Positions 1-11,278 of a stretch of 64,000 nucleotides of DNA are shown piece by piece. The DNA lies in assembly GCF_000143415.4 (NCBI RefSeq), contig NW_003314275.1, positions 2,284,697 to 2,348,696 of the forward strand, in the 5' to 3' direction. A program made the position numbers and the translations under genes. Positions within the stretch are counted from its first letter, which is position 1, and every line of letters begins with the position of its first letter. The notes beneath the pieces are model-generated. The model was not told the origin of the DNA. It did no database searches and was given only the letters and a program-made list of their open reading frames with translations. Origin of the DNA: Selaginella moellendorffii. Its lineage: Eukaryota > Streptophyta > Lycopodiopsida > Selaginellales > Selaginellaceae.

Positions 1-1
1 C

Positions 2-928
2 TCAATCCTCTCGGTTTGCGCGACCGAGGAGGAGCTCGGCTCGGTGGAGGCGGTCTTTCGATCCATGCCCGAGTGGAGCGTGATCAGCTGGATCGTCCTC
101 TTGGGAGCTTACGCGAGCGCCGGAAGGATCCCGCAAGTGGAGGAGCTCTTCCAATCCATGCCGGAGCGCGATCTCGTAGCATGGAACGCGATGATCTCCA
201 GCTATGGCCGCCATGGCTACGTCGAGCGATCGAAAAACACCTTCTCCAGGATGCCCGAGCATGATTTGATCTCCTGGAACTCACTGCTCACGGCCTTCTC
301 GGCGAACAGCCACCCGAGAGAGGCCCAGGCGGTGTTTGATTCCATGCCCGAGAGGACGACCGTGTCGTGGGCGGCGATGGTGGCGATGAGGTCCCAGCAG
401 GGTCACCTCGATTCGGCGAGGGAGCTCTTCGATTCGATGCCGGATCGATCGCTGGCGTCCTGGAACGCGATGCTGGCGGGCTACTCGCAGAATGGCCACT
501 CCAAGCCGGCGATGGAGCTCTTCGCGCTCATGAATCTGGATGGATCCCAGCCCAGCGCGGCCACATTCGTAGAGATCTTGGGCGCGTGCCGCGACACAGG
601 CAAGGCGGAGCTGAGCTACGGCTACTTCGCCTCCATGGTGGGCGATTTCTCCCTGGATCCCGTGCCCAGGCACTACTGCTGCGTCGTGGACGCGCTCGCC
701 AAGGCCGGGCACCTCCGCGAGGCCGAGGAGATCATCAAGGGCGTGCCGGGGCTGGAGAGCGCTGGGATCGCGTGGCGGAGCCTGCTGGACGGGTGTAGAA
801 CACACCAAGATCTCCAGCGGGGGAGCGATGCCGCGAGGATGGCGATCCAGTTCGATCCAGGCGCCGGCGCCTCGTACGCGCTCGTGACGGACGTGTTGCG
901 CTCTTCGTCTTCCTCCCAAGAACCCTAA
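2..928 (+). CDS. PPR protein, PLS/S-type repeats (5' end outside window)
   Basis: The frame is open from the window edge to the TAA at 926-928, about 308 residues, so the start lies upstream. It consists of 31-residue S-type pentatricopeptide repeats recognisable by the recurring phrases FDSMPER, ISWNSLL and SWNAMLAGYSQNG, followed by an E-like C-terminal tail (FVEILGACRDTGKAELSYGYF, then a last helix pair ending in SSSSQEP). Proteins of this class bind organellar RNA one base per repeat and take part in C-to-U editing, splicing or stability. No DYW deaminase domain follows, so an editing role would need a partner. No intron is seen in the visible part. Target and organelle cannot be read because the N-terminus is missing. 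Confidence 0.9.
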   Translation, partial: SILSVCATEEELGSVEAVFRSMPEWSVISWIVLLGAYASAGRIPQVEELFQSMPERDLVAWNAMISSYGRHGYVERSKNTFSRMPEHDLISWNSLLTAFSANSHPREAQAVFDSMPERTTVSWAAMVAMRSQQGHLDSARELFDSMPDRSLASWNAMLAGYSQNGHSKPAMELFALMNLDGSQPSAATFVEILGACRDTGKAELSYGYFASMVGDFSLDPVPRHYCCVVDALAKAGHLREAEEIIKGVPGLESAGIAWRSLLDGCRTHQDLQRGSDAARMAIQFDPGAGASYALVTDVLRSSSSSQEP

Positions 929-1285
929 ATTCCCTAGAACCCTATAGGTATATTCGAGATTCTGGCGGGAAAGACAGCCAGGTCAATGCCACGTAGGTAG
1001 CTGCGTACACGTGTCGTGGCCGGCAGAGGGTAGGGTTTGTGCTTGGGGATGGATTTTCTTCTCTGGTAGAATCCGCTGGCCGCGGCAGGAGAGTGGCTGG
1101 CTGCGGCGGCGGCGCTCTTGCTCGGTCGGCCATAATGCCGTGGAGAATCATCATCTCGTGACGATTAGGGCTAGAATTCTTCCAAATCCATCCGTTGTAG
1201 CGAGATGCTCGGATCGGATCCAGGGATTTGACGCATCGCGCTTTTCCTCGTCCGCCTCTTCGATTGATCGTTCCAAGTTGCGGCC

Positions 1286-2905
1286 ATGGCGGAGCACAAG
1301 ATAATCTTTGTGGAGCCGCCGGCAGGCTGCGAGGAGCGGCGGCGCAGTAAGCGTATGATGGCTTGCCCGAGCGGTCACAGGTACTGCTGCTCGGAGATCC
1401 CGGAAACCCCACGCAAGGCCGTGAGGAAGAGCCCCAAGAAGATTGGAGCCGGGTCGCCGCCGTCGCCTACCAAGATCCGGAATTCGCCCAGATCAAGAAC
1501 AGCTGGGCCGGTGACGAGGAAGATCAAGAGGAGGAACTTGGCGGAGATCTACGAGATCACACCGGCTTGTGAGCTCCCGAAAGAGGAAGAAGAGGATGAA
1601 GACGAGGATGACGAGGAGGATGACTATGAGGAGGTGGACGATGTCAAATGTGGGAATTGTGATCGAGCTAATGATCCACAGAGGTTCCTACTGTGCGATG
1701 GTTGCGATCGTGGCTATCACATGTACTGTCTCTCTCCAATCCTTGTCGCGGTTCCCAAGGGTGACTGGTTTTGCCCGCATTGCTCCAAGGATCGACAGCA
1801 AGTCAAAGGTTGGATTTTTATTCTTTTTCTTTGCTTCCTTCTGATTGATCGATCCGTGGCTCACTTCTTGCAGTGTTTCCCATGGTGCAAAGGAAGCTCA
1901 TCGATTTCTTCGGGATCGAGAAGGTGGAGGAAGAACCAACCAAAGGTACCAATACAAGTCTACTTCTTTCAGGTTGGTCCAATAGTTCTTGCGCTCGACA
2001 GAAGTGAGGCGACGACGACACAGTGGCTCTCTGGTGATTTACAAGAAAAGCAGGAAGCTGCTGCCATACATGCCATCCAAGGATCCATCGCAGAGGCTGG
2101 AGCAAATGGCATCACTGGCGTCAGCCTTGATGACTTCCGGTATTGAATTTAGCAACGAGCTCACTTATCTTCCAGGTCTAGCTCCAAGGCGTGCGAACAG
2201 AGCCGTGCTAGAGAAAGGAGGAATGCAGGTGTGGGAACGCTCCCTCGTTTCTCTGTCTCAATGATCTTCACGAGCTCTCTAACACTCCAGGTGATTGGCA
2301 AAGAAGATAAGGCCACTTACGAGCTTTGCAAGGCAATGTGCCTCCGAGGCGAGCATCCTCCTCTCATGGTGACCAGAGATCCCCGTCAAGGGTGAGTTTC
2401 TCTTTCTCTTCTAGTATAGTTTTTGGTGCTCAAGAGGCTTTTTCTTGCTTGAACTCAGGTTCGTCGTGGAAGCAAACAACCATATAAAAGACATGACTTT
2501 GATCGCGGAGTACACCGGCGATGTAGATTTCATGTGCAACCGAGAGGACGACGAAGGTGATAGCATCATGGGACTCCTTTTCCCGGAGGACGCTTCGCAG
2601 GAGCTCGTGATCTGTCCAGACAAACGTGGAAACATTGCCAGATTCATATCCGGGATCAATAACCACACCCCGTAAGCTCTAGTTTGTGATCACAGCAAGA
2701 ACTTTGCAGTGCTAAACGTTCCTTCTCTTTTTCTTTTTCCTGTAGCGACGGCAGAAAGAAGCAGAACTTACGTTGTATCCGCTTCGACATCGATGGTGAA
2801 GTTCACGCTCTCTTGGTTTCGATCCGGGACATCGCCAAAGGAGAGAGGCTCTACTACGACTACAATGCGTACCAGAAAGAATACCCAACGGAACACTTCG
2901 AGTAA
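1286..2905 (+). CDS. ATXR5/ATXR6-type histone H3K27 monomethyltransferase (PHD + PIP box + SET)
   Basis: Six exons: 1286-1808, 1874-1945, 2002-2228, 2291-2391, 2459-2671, 2746-2905, giving 431 residues with all junctions GT-AG and in frame. An acidic stretch precedes a PHD finger (CGNCDRANDP ... LLCDGCDRGYHMYCL ... WFCPHC, about residues 125-170). Exon 2 encodes QRKLIDFF, a good PCNA-interacting box. The SET domain occupies the C-terminal half: ITEYVGDVDF-like segment LIAEYTGDVDF, ARFISGINNH, and GERLYYDYNAY near the end. In the family the PHD reads unmodified H3K4, PCNA binding couples it to replication, and the SET domain deposits H3K27me1 to silence heterochromatin and restrain re-replication. 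The start is the first ATG of the long exon. The next gene begins 390 bp downstream on the same strand. Confidence 0.92.
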
Positions 2906-3294
2906 GCAAACCTTAGTACCTCCGAAAAAATTCTTTGCTCTTGTGATTTTATTATTTGCTCTTCCGGCTGGCTATCCCAAAGCGCTTGATCCAGCCCGAG
3001 ATCACGAAAATCGTGGTGTTTCCAGAAGAAAGAAAAGAGACGATCGTCCATGACAACTACAAAGTTATATTTCATTTGCTATGGTCGTGATCCCTCTTTA
3101 AACCGACGGTCCAGAAAAAAAGGAAGCGACGGGCAGGATAATCGAAGGGGAAAAGGGGGAGAATTATTCTGGAACCTAGGTGTGGTCTAAAGGGAATTTC
3201 TCCTTCGCGGAGTGGTCCAGAAGATCCGCGGAGCTTTTGGTCGTCATTCTCGGCGCGCGATAGAGGATCGAGGCTGATACTGATCTCCGGCGCG
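2906..3294 (+). other. intergenic, probable promoter and 5' UTR of the GDT1-like gene
   Basis: Non-coding sequence between the methyltransferase stop and the next ATG. No convincing TATA box or conserved box is visible. The last ~60 bp is a typical GATCGAGG-rich plant leader. Confidence 0.5.
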
Positions 3295-4612
3295 ATGGGG
3301 GCGTCGTTGATCCAGGTGAGTGTTCTTTAACTTCTAGAGCTGGATCGAGCGATCGATCGATGAAATTTTCGGCACATTGCCGCAGGGATTCCTTAAGTCA
3401 ACGGCCATGACCATAGTCTCGGAGATCGGGGACAAGACGTTCTTCGTGGCCGCGGTATGGAGATTTCTTTCCATTGCGTGGCAGTTTTAATTCTTTGGTT
3501 TTTTCTTTCCTTTTGTTCTATCAGTTGATGGCTATGAGACATCCTCGCGGTGTAGTTCTAACTGGAGCGCTCTTAGCTCTTGTGGTGAGTCGAGCAAAAG
3601 AAAATTTCTAGTCTTGGAGATCTGAGCCAAAGTTTTTCGAGCTCGTTTTGGAGGATTTGGATTCTAAAACTTTTGTTTCCCTTCGTGCTGCCAGGTGATG
3701 ACTATTTTTTCTGCAGTGTTTGGCTGGGCAGCGCCAAATCTTGTAAGAACAAACAGTGTGTGACTTTGTTTGTCTAAGTTTTGCGTCGTCTTCTTCTTTG
3801 CAGATATCTCGCAAGCTGACACACAACGGTGCCACGTTTCTCTTCTTTGTTTTCGGCCTCCGGTCGCTATGGGATGCAATCTCCAATGAGGAAGGGTAGG
3901 CGATCGCTCGCTTCTGGTTGGATTTTCACCGTTTGTTTGCTCTTCAGGGAGTCCGAGCTCGCGGAAGTCGAAGCAAAGCTTGTAAGATAAATCGAGTGAT
4001 CTCGACGATGGTTTTTCTGATCTTGTCTGTCTACTGTCTCAGGGGAGGACTGACGATATAAAGAAGAAAAAGAAGCAACAAGCGAGCGTTTTTTTGTCCC
4101 CCGTTCTCATCGAGGTGAATTCGCCCTCCTCATTTCTCTCCGATCGCTCATACATTTTGCAAACTCCAGGCTTTTTCGTTAACTTTCCTCGGTGAATGGG
4201 GCGACCGGAGTCAGGTAACGAGCAATCGATCTTTCTTACTCGATCACTCAAAACTTCCATGCTTGTAGATAGCTACGATAGGATTGGCTGCCCAGGAGAA
4301 CGTAGTGGGAGTAGCAGTCGGTGGCTTCCTGTAAGTCGAATTCTTGGCGAAAACTTTGAGATCTTGCTGATAAAAATTCCTTCTTTTGTTTCTCTCTTCT
4401 CGTAGGGGCCATGCCTTGTGCACGAGTGCTGCTGTTTGGGGAGGGAAGCATCTAGCTTCAAGCATCTCCGAAAGATCGGTACGTATCAAAGCTTTTCCTT
4501 TTCTTTTCTTATGATTTCTTTGTGGATATTTGCATAGGTTGCGCTTTGTGGTGGCATTTTGTTCTTGCTCTTTGGAGCGCATTCCTTGTTTAACGGTTTC
4601 CAAGTGGCTTGA
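3295..4612 (+). CDS. TMEM165/GDT1-family (UPF0016) cation transporter
   Basis: Eleven small exons (3295-3315, 3386-3454, 3525-3584, 3695-3742, 3804-3895, 3948-3981, 4043-4114, 4170-4214, 4269-4330, 4406-4478, 4538-4612) give 216 residues. Both diagnostic E-x-G-D-(K/R)-(T/S) signatures are present, EIGDKT in the first half and EWGDRS in the second, each in a hydrophobic segment, with a charged lysine-rich loop (KKKKKQQ) between the two halves. Family members are Golgi or plastid Mn2+/Ca2+-H+ antiporters that supply Mn2+ to glycosyltransferases or photosystem II. The absence of a transit-like N-terminus and the short length fit the Golgi type (plant GDT1-like protein 5 group) better than the plastid PAM71 type; that assignment is an inference. 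Introns are mostly 52-75 bp, the longest (3585-3694) about 110 bp. Confidence 0.9.
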
Positions 4613-4790
4613 ACGTATTAAGTTCTTCAAGCCTATGTAACTATACTCGTGAACTCTGGCTACGGAAGTTCATTCTCTAAAAGTTCTTTATACAAACTTC
4701 GATTGGCTTCGAAGAAGAAAACATATTTGCTCTTACTGGAAATTATTGTCAAACTGCAACATGAGCTTGTTTTAATAGTAAACGTTGGCG

Positions 4791-4960
4791 ACTTAATCAA
4801 ATCCTTGCTCCAGTTCCAGACTTTCACAGCGCCTTGCTTGTCACCCGAGCCAGCAGCACCTTGCTTGTTGCCCGCAGAGGAAAGGCTGATAACTTCTGCG
4901 CTCAAGAACAAGTGCCCATAAACCTTCACTGTTTAGTCGTGGTAAGCTCAAATGAGTGTG
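4791..4960 (-). pseudogene. truncated duplicate of the 3' end of the CCCH-WD40 gene
   Basis: Read on minus, the segment encodes SAEVISLSSAGNKQGA and then SGDKQGAVKVWNWSKDLIK, matching the last ~60 codons of the gene ending at 6517 (SAEVISLSSAAAGNN, SGDKQGAVKVWKWSKDLIK). The TAA stop is kept, but the upstream copy dissolves into unrelated sequence after about 170 bp and has small internal deletions. Without the CCCH fingers and remaining WD blades it cannot make a working protein. Confidence 0.8.
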
Positions 4961-6516
4961 GTTACGAAGAACATAACTATTTTGTTGTAAGTAGCGAGTT
5001 AAAAGTAGCGTATACAACCAACTAAACTAACTGATTGCATTAAATTTGTATATTTATAAAAACAAAAAGTAACGAGCTAAAGGTAATGAAAATTTTACTG
5101 TTAATTTGCTATTTTTGTTTTTATCACACATACTCAATAGAATAGTGGATATATCAAATGGATTAATGGCTGTATGTTTACTACTTGTAATAAAAATAAA
5201 AGTAAAAGTAAAATATTAAAAAACATTCAAACTCTTAAAAATAAATTGATTATTAATAGTTTGATGTTACTATGATATATTTTAGTTTTTAGGAGTTGAA
5301 TGTTTTTTGTTTTAAAAACAAAAATAAATCAAATTCAATTTAATAATGAACTCTTTGCATTGTTACACGAGTTGTGTATATAAGTAAAGAAGGCAATAAT
5401 AAAATAACAACTTTAAAGGAAATATAATTTATAGTATTCAAAATTTCGATGATGAATTAAAGCAAACACCATCATATTATCATCCTTGCCATAAAATTAA
5501 ACCAAAAGGATGTCTAAGTTATGTATAATCATTTTTCCCATTTACTTTCTATATAGTGCTATAAAATATAACATAGTGTAAAGATTTTTTATAAAGTACA
5601 TTTAATTTTATTAGGATAATTTTGTTAAGTAATTTTATTGCAAGGACTATTATTGAACATCTTTATTTAAATTTAATAAAATTTGTAAAAAATTTATATT
5701 TTTTTGTAGCCATTAACAAAAACATTTACATTCTAAAGCTACTAGAATTTATTTAAAAGATTTCCATGTAATCTATATTGTCTTTATATAATATATAATT
5801 TATAATATAATTCTTCAATTTTTTCTATATCATTCACATTGTAATCTCAATCATAGCTTTAACAAAATTAAACTTGTTATAAAAGTATAGTGGATACTTT
5901 TAATTCACCTTTAAAGGAAAAACATAACAAAAAGTTATAGTTTGTGATAAAAAAATGTAATGTGTTAAAGTTAAAACTTAAAAACATTCATATTTTTAAA
6001 AATAAATAAATTTATAAAATTTATCTTCTTAATTTTTATTATTATGTTAATTTTAAAGTTTTTAGGATATTATATATATCTGTAAACTTGAAATAATAAA
6101 AAAGTTCACATTTATAAATAATTTGCTGGACATTGCATATAATAATGCTTAGTTTGTTTAATAGTAGTGTTATTCATATTTATTAATTTAATTAATTTAA
6201 TGGAAATCTAAATACTTTAGATTCAATAAGCTTAATTTTGTGTTTATAAATTATAAATATAAAATTAATCTAAATGAATAACAACCATTAGATAGTAAAA
6301 TATTTTAGAATATTCAAATATATTTTAGATACCCTTCTAAAATTCAATATGAAAATAAGTTAACTGAGTAAAACAATAAAAACTACAAACAGCTTGAACT
6401 TAAAAACAGCCACTTGGTTTAAATAGACAAAAAACCATCTTTACTCTTAATACATATATTGTCAAAAGCTCCAATGCGCGCTTGTTTGCCTAGTAAACTT
6501 TACAATCGCTGCTCAG
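4961..6516. other. AT-rich intergenic sequence
   Basis: About 1.55 kb of very AT-rich sequence with many short A and T runs and no reading frame of note. It separates the real CCCH-WD40 gene from its truncated duplicate and may be old transposon debris, but no ends, terminal repeats or protein remnants could be recognised. Confidence 0.6.
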
Positions 6517-8082
6517 CTACTTAATCAAATCCTTGCTCCACTTCCAGACTTTCACAGCGCCTTGCTTGTCGCCCGAGAAGACTAGATTGTTACCAGCAGC
6601 CGCGGAGGAAAGGCTGATAACTTCCGCGCTTGAGAACAAGGCGCCTCTTTCCTCGAACAATGGTAGCCCGTAAACCTTCACTGTTGAGTCTCGGTACGAG
6701 CAAACGAGCACGGGCTTGCCATCGCTATCGACGCTCCCACACATCCCTGTTACTCCGCTTCGTCCCACAATCTCCTCCTCTCCTTCTGGAAACGTGAAGT
6801 AGTTCTCCAAAGTTCCAGCCGGAGTCGCGGCCCACACCTTGATGAAGCTATCGAGCGAGCAAGACAGGAGGAAGGACTCCCAGCACAGCAGGCCCGTTAG
6901 CTCGCCAGCGTGAGCCTTGACGATGGTTGCACAGCTCTTCCCAGTCTCGGCCTCGCAAACTCTGATGGATCCGTCCCTGGAGCCCGAGTAGACGCGACCT
7001 CCAGCCACAGTGAGTGCCGTGACAGCGCTGGGATGTTTGCTCAACGTCCCTGTAGATTTGAGCTCTCCACTGCCAAACTCCCACGCGCAAACTTCTCCCG
7101 AGCCAAGCCCCGCCACCAGCAAGCCTTTGCCAACTGCTAGAGCGTTCACGTTTCCCGGTGCTCGAGCTTGTAGTGTCTGCTGCGAGAACTTGACGTTCCA
7201 GGCCAGGACTTCGTGGCCAGCACCGGCGAAAATCCAGCCAAAACCACTGGCCAGTGCCTCCACCGGGCCCTCTAGCCTCAGAGTATCTGACACGGTCCCC
7301 GAGTTGCAATCCCAGGCCCTGAGAGTTCCATCGGTAGCACCAGTAAAGAGCACTGCCGAGTCTGGAACCATAGCTATTCCCGTGATGCTCTCCTTGTGCT
7401 CTTTGAGCGTGGTGAGGAGCGCCAATCCGGTGACGGTGGTAGCAGCGTGGAGGAACTTACACCTCTCCCCATATCTACACGACCCCTCCAGCCAATACGC
7501 ACAAGCCCTTTGGGTGTGAGGAGAAGGCGAAGTTCCTGGTTTCCTTGCCGGCTTCTTTGATCCCAATATCAGTGCCTCTGTCGACGAAGATCTCTTGAGC
7601 TTTGGAGGCGGCGGAAGAGCTGCTGGATCGACGATGATCTTCTGTGCATTGTTTTCCGAGTGTTAGCGACCATATACCTAGCTGTGAAAACCTTTTGCGC
7701 AACACACACACACTACCTTGTTCTTGATGATCTCGGGCCCTTTCGTTTGATCAAACCCAATGACCCTCGCCTTGTCTGCCAGACCCTCTTTGATCCATGT
7801 GTTCTTCTTCAACACGGGGCGGCTGCCGCTGGCGCTGCTACTGGGATCCGCGGCGGCGACACTCCGCTTCCTGCTAGGCCTCTCCAGTGCGAGAGGAGCA
7901 CTCTCCCCGGAATCAGCTTCACCGTGCACGAATCCACAGACAGCACCCTTGCTACATCGCCCCTGTTGCCAGAATTTACATACCCTAGGGATCTGGCCGG
8001 TGAAATCGAGGCGATCGCTCATGGGTCGCCTAGAAATCGTCCTCTTCGTTGCCTCTGGATGAAGAACCTCGCTCAGCGCCAT
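6517..8082 (-). CDS. CCCH zinc finger + WD40 repeat protein (ZFWD type)
   Basis: Two exons on minus, 8082-7717 and 7641-6517, with a 75-bp GT-AG intron, encode about 496 residues. Two CCCH fingers of the C-x7-C-x5-C-x3-H kind are visible: one in exon 1 (CKFWQQGRCSKGAVCGFVH) and one in exon 2 (CAYWLEGSCRYGERCKFLH). Then come about six or seven WD40 blades, for example LKEHKESITGIAMVPD, VYSGSRDGSIRV and SGDKQGAVKVWKW at the C-terminus. Plant ZFWD proteins have exactly this order and are thought to bind RNA through the fingers and partners through the propeller; a specific function is not established. The first ATG at 8082 is used; a second in-frame ATG lies 21 codons on (8019-8017). It shares a 190-bp divergent promoter with the PORR gene. 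Confidence 0.9.
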
Positions 8083-8272
8083 CGACTTGCCCTAAATGAA
8101 TGAGCCCTAATTTCAAACTGGAAGTAGTAGAAATAAAGGTTTAAAAGAATGTTTAGGGTTCTTCAGGGGGTTTTAAGAATATTTAGGGTTCTTGCGATGG
8201 AGCCTCGATCGATCGCGGTAAGGAGCTGCCAATGCTGGTGATTTTTCACTGCGAGGGCCGCGGAGTGGTCTA
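8083..8272. promoter_or_regulatory. divergent promoter with two telobox-like motifs
   Basis: Only 190 bp separate the start codons of the CCCH-WD40 gene (minus) and the PORR gene (plus). Two copies of TTTAGGGTTCTT lie 30 bp apart (from 8152 and 8182). This is the telobox core found in many plant promoters of translation and cell-cycle genes. No clear TATA box. Confidence 0.5.
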
Positions 8273-8273
8273 A
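8232..8273 (+). promoter_or_regulatory. 13-codon upstream ORF whose stop overlaps the PORR start
   Basis: ATG at 8232 opens a 13-codon frame (MLVIFHCEGRGVV) that ends with TAA at 8271-8273. The A of that stop is the A of the main ATG (TAATG). The first 14 bases of the uORF repeat at the main start, so both begin MLVI. If the transcript starts upstream of 8232, ribosomes would meet the uORF first. Confidence 0.55.
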
Positions 8274-9559
8274 TGCTGGTGATTTGGAAGAAATCTCAGA
8301 ATGCGGACGCTCTAGCCTCCTCGCTCTGGAGGCGAGAATGCGGCAATCCGTGGGTAATCCAGCGGCGCTTCATGGCCAGGGAGAGGAAGAGGAAGAGGAT
8401 CCGGCAAGTGAGCTTCGACGTGATGATCAGCCGGGAGAAGCACGTCAGGCAGGCGCTGTGGCTCAAGGATCTCCTCGTCACGAGGCCCGGCCACACCATC
8501 TCGATGATAGATTTCCGGGAGGAGGTGAAGAATCTGGGGATGCGCGTGAGGAGGCTCTACTACCTCCTCGAGTACTACGACACGCTCTTCCAGACGCGGG
8601 TGGACAGAGCCAAGGTAGAGTGGATAGAGCTCGGGGAAGATGGCCGGAGGATTGTGGAGCTGGAGAGGAGGCTCATGGCCGAGTACGAGCCGTGTCTAGT
8701 GGAGAACTTGCGAAAGCTGCTGATGATGAGCGAGGGCGAGAAGATCTGCCTCAAGAGGATCGCGCTGCTGCGAGAGCCACTGGGACTTCCTCACGACTTC
8801 GAGCAGAACCTGGTACACAAGTATCCGCAGTACTTCGACGTGGTGATCGCCAAGGACAAGAAGTACAGGGATTTGCAGCCGTTTCTCAAGCTCACGAGCT
8901 GGGATCCACTGCTGGCCATCTCTCGCCGAGAAGCCGATGCCGAGGAGAGCGAGAGAGATCCACACTCGTTCCGGATGAGGTTCCCGGGGGTCAAGTTCGT
9001 GCGGGGGAGGGACGCGCAGTTCCTCAAGAGCTTCCAGATGCTCGAGTTCCCGTCGCCGTATGATCCAAACCACGGCTACCCGAAGCTCTCCCGGGAGGCT
9101 GTCAAGCGCGCGGTGGCGGTGATACACGAGTTCCTGTGCCTCACGCAGGAGTCCAAGGCGCTGGTCGACTCCATCGCCGAGATCCGGCGAGAGACTGGGA
9201 TTCCAAAGAAGATTGGCGAGCTCATTTGCCGGCACCCGGGGATCTTCTACTTGTCGTGGAAGGGAGCGCTGGCGAGGCATCCACATATGGAGGTGGTCTA
9301 TCTCAAGGAAGCTTACAGCAAGCCATACGAGGGGGAGAGGCTGAAAGCTGCGAGGCTGCTGAGGAAAGGGCCCCTGGTGCAAGTGAAAGAAGCCATGGCT
9401 CTCACGATGTGGCACGCAGATCTGGCCTACGATAAGAGGCATGGCACGGATTGTTTCTTGGAGGGCCGCCAGTTCCCGATGATAACTTACGATGCGTTTG
9501 AGAGTACCTTCCAGTCGGAGCTGTACAGGGAGCAGAAGATCAAGTACGAGAACCTCTAG
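8273..9559 (+). CDS. PORR-domain organelle RNA-binding protein
   Basis: Intronless ORF of 428 residues. The stretch from about residue 45 (ISREKHVRQALWLKDLLV) to the C-terminus matches the layout of the plant organelle RNA recognition (PORR, formerly DUF860) domain: GHTISMIDFREEVKNLG, the LPHDFEQNLVHKYPQYF block, MRFPGVKF, and the late ICRHPGIFYLSWKG block. PORR proteins such as WTF1 and RPD1 relatives bind and help splice group II introns in plastids or mitochondria. The N-terminus is basic (ARERKRKRIRQ) after a short Ser/Ala region that could be a targeting signal, but the organelle is unclear. The chosen start is directly preceded by an overlapping uORF; an ATG at 8372 (Met-34) is an alternative start. 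Confidence 0.88.
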   Translation: MLVIWKKSQNADALASSLWRRECGNPWVIQRRFMARERKRKRIRQVSFDVMISREKHVRQALWLKDLLVTRPGHTISMIDFREEVKNLGMRVRRLYYLLEYYDTLFQTRVDRAKVEWIELGEDGRRIVELERRLMAEYEPCLVENLRKLLMMSEGEKICLKRIALLREPLGLPHDFEQNLVHKYPQYFDVVIAKDKKYRDLQPFLKLTSWDPLLAISRREADAEESERDPHSFRMRFPGVKFVRGRDAQFLKSFQMLEFPSPYDPNHGYPKLSREAVKRAVAVIHEFLCLTQESKALVDSIAEIRRETGIPKKIGELICRHPGIFYLSWKGALARHPHMEVVYLKEAYSKPYEGERLKAARLLRKGPLVQVKEAMALTMWHADLAYDKRHGTDCFLEGRQFPMITYDAFESTFQSELYREQKIKYENL

Positions 9560-10536
9560 TTTCCCAGCAGATGGATGGAAGAAAGTTCGAGCATTTGAAG
9601 AGCTGAGGGGGGAGGCGGCTTATTCAAAACCAACGACATGGATGGAAAGCCTCGCATTGGACGAGGAATACAAGTCACTGGCATATGAAATGGAATACTA
9701 AGAGCTATGGCTTAGATTTACACCTTCTTAGTGACCTACGCCTTAAAGGCAGGATGGCGAGAGAGATTATGGACTCATCTCAGCATGACACATCGATGGC
9801 AAGCTTTGTTTTGAAGACAATGTGGAGAAGTTGATATGCTGATTCTTATAGATTTGATGAGAGAATATATTTTGGCATTATATTCTAATAGAATATATCT
9901 ATTTGTAATAACTGGAACCCTCTCAAGAGCATACTAAAAACTTCTTAAAATTTATAAAACTTAAATAAAGTAACATAAATGATTATGTGTACACTATTAT
10001 GTATGCACTAAAATTTTAATACTATACTATATATAATAACGAATATGTGATTGCATTATATATTTATACATGCAAATGTTTTTTTAATTTAATTTTTTTG
10101 TCTTTTTGAGTTGCATGCAAAAATATCATGCACACAAACACTTTTCAATTGTTATATAAACAATCAAAATGTGATTATGTGTATAATAATTTTTTCATAA
10201 AGTATGTTATATATACATGGGTGTAGCGCATGTGATCATAGGATGAGATTTGGATATATTGTCACCGTGAATCTTTAAAACCTTGGGGGATAAATGGGGA
10301 TAAAATAGCCATTAAAGGCTCTTTCATCAAGCAATTACCTTTTTTTCAATTGGCTTAAGGGGAGATAAATAAGATGCACTACAATGGGGTATGACACTTT
10401 CAAATCCTAAATCACCAAATTGCTTTGTGTGAGGCTATGCCGAGTTACAATTTCTCCACGTCACTGAGTTTTGCTTAAGTTATCTTTTGGATAAGTCTTC
10501 CAAAAGACTTCTTAGTTCTTATGCTCAGCTACCCAA
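9560..10536. other. intergenic, increasingly AT-rich
   Basis: The first 150-200 bp is likely the PORR 3' UTR. After 9850 the sequence is AT-rich without recognisable genes or terminal repeats, leading into the hAT remnant. Confidence 0.5.
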
Positions 10537-11278
10537 ATGCCAAAAAGGGAACTACCTACTACAAAATCAAATGCCCAAATGTTGCATAAAGACATAGAGA
10601 GTAGAGGCAATGGAGAATCTATGAGGCAATCCTCTCAGGAAAGCTCTATATACTCAATTGGAAGTGCAACTTTTGATGGCCATTTGCCTACAAACATACA
10701 GTTTATTGCAAATGTCAAGTTGGGGCATTCAGGAAGCAAAACTCAAATAACTCTCAAATAGTTCTTTGAAAATCAATATCACCAAAATGCAAACGTGACT
10801 ATGAGGAGGTTCATCTATGCTCATGCTCTTCCTTTTAACATATTCTGTTCACCTTTTTGGGAAGACATAGTGGATGCTTTACTTGTTGTTAGAAAGGGAT
10901 ACAAATCCACTATAATCAAATATAAAGGACTTTGTGTTTAGCATTTGAATGAAGAATGTGAAAGTCTGAGGGAGAGGATGCAATTAATCAGAGAAGGATG
11001 GAAACATTATGGTTATAATATTATCTTGTATGGATGGCAATGCAGTAGGAAGAGGTTGATTATCAACTTATTGGCTGTGAGTTGTCAAGGTTGTGTTTCT
11101 TAAAATCAATTGATGCATTAGATGCAATCAAGACTGGTTTATATCTCTATGAGCAGGTATAGCTAGTGATTCTGGAAGTTGTACTTGAGAATGTTGTCCA
11201 ATTGGTCACAAATAATGCAGCCAATTGCGTAAGTATGGGCCAACTTATGATGGAGGAATTCCCTCATATATCCTACAT

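Noticed and set aside
281-919. Long minus-strand frame over the PPR gene
   Set aside because: Shadow frame of GC-rich PPR codons; Arg/His-rich and without domain.
8696-9442. 248-codon minus frame inside the PORR gene
   Set aside because: Antisense shadow; composition is atypical and the plus frame has a full domain.
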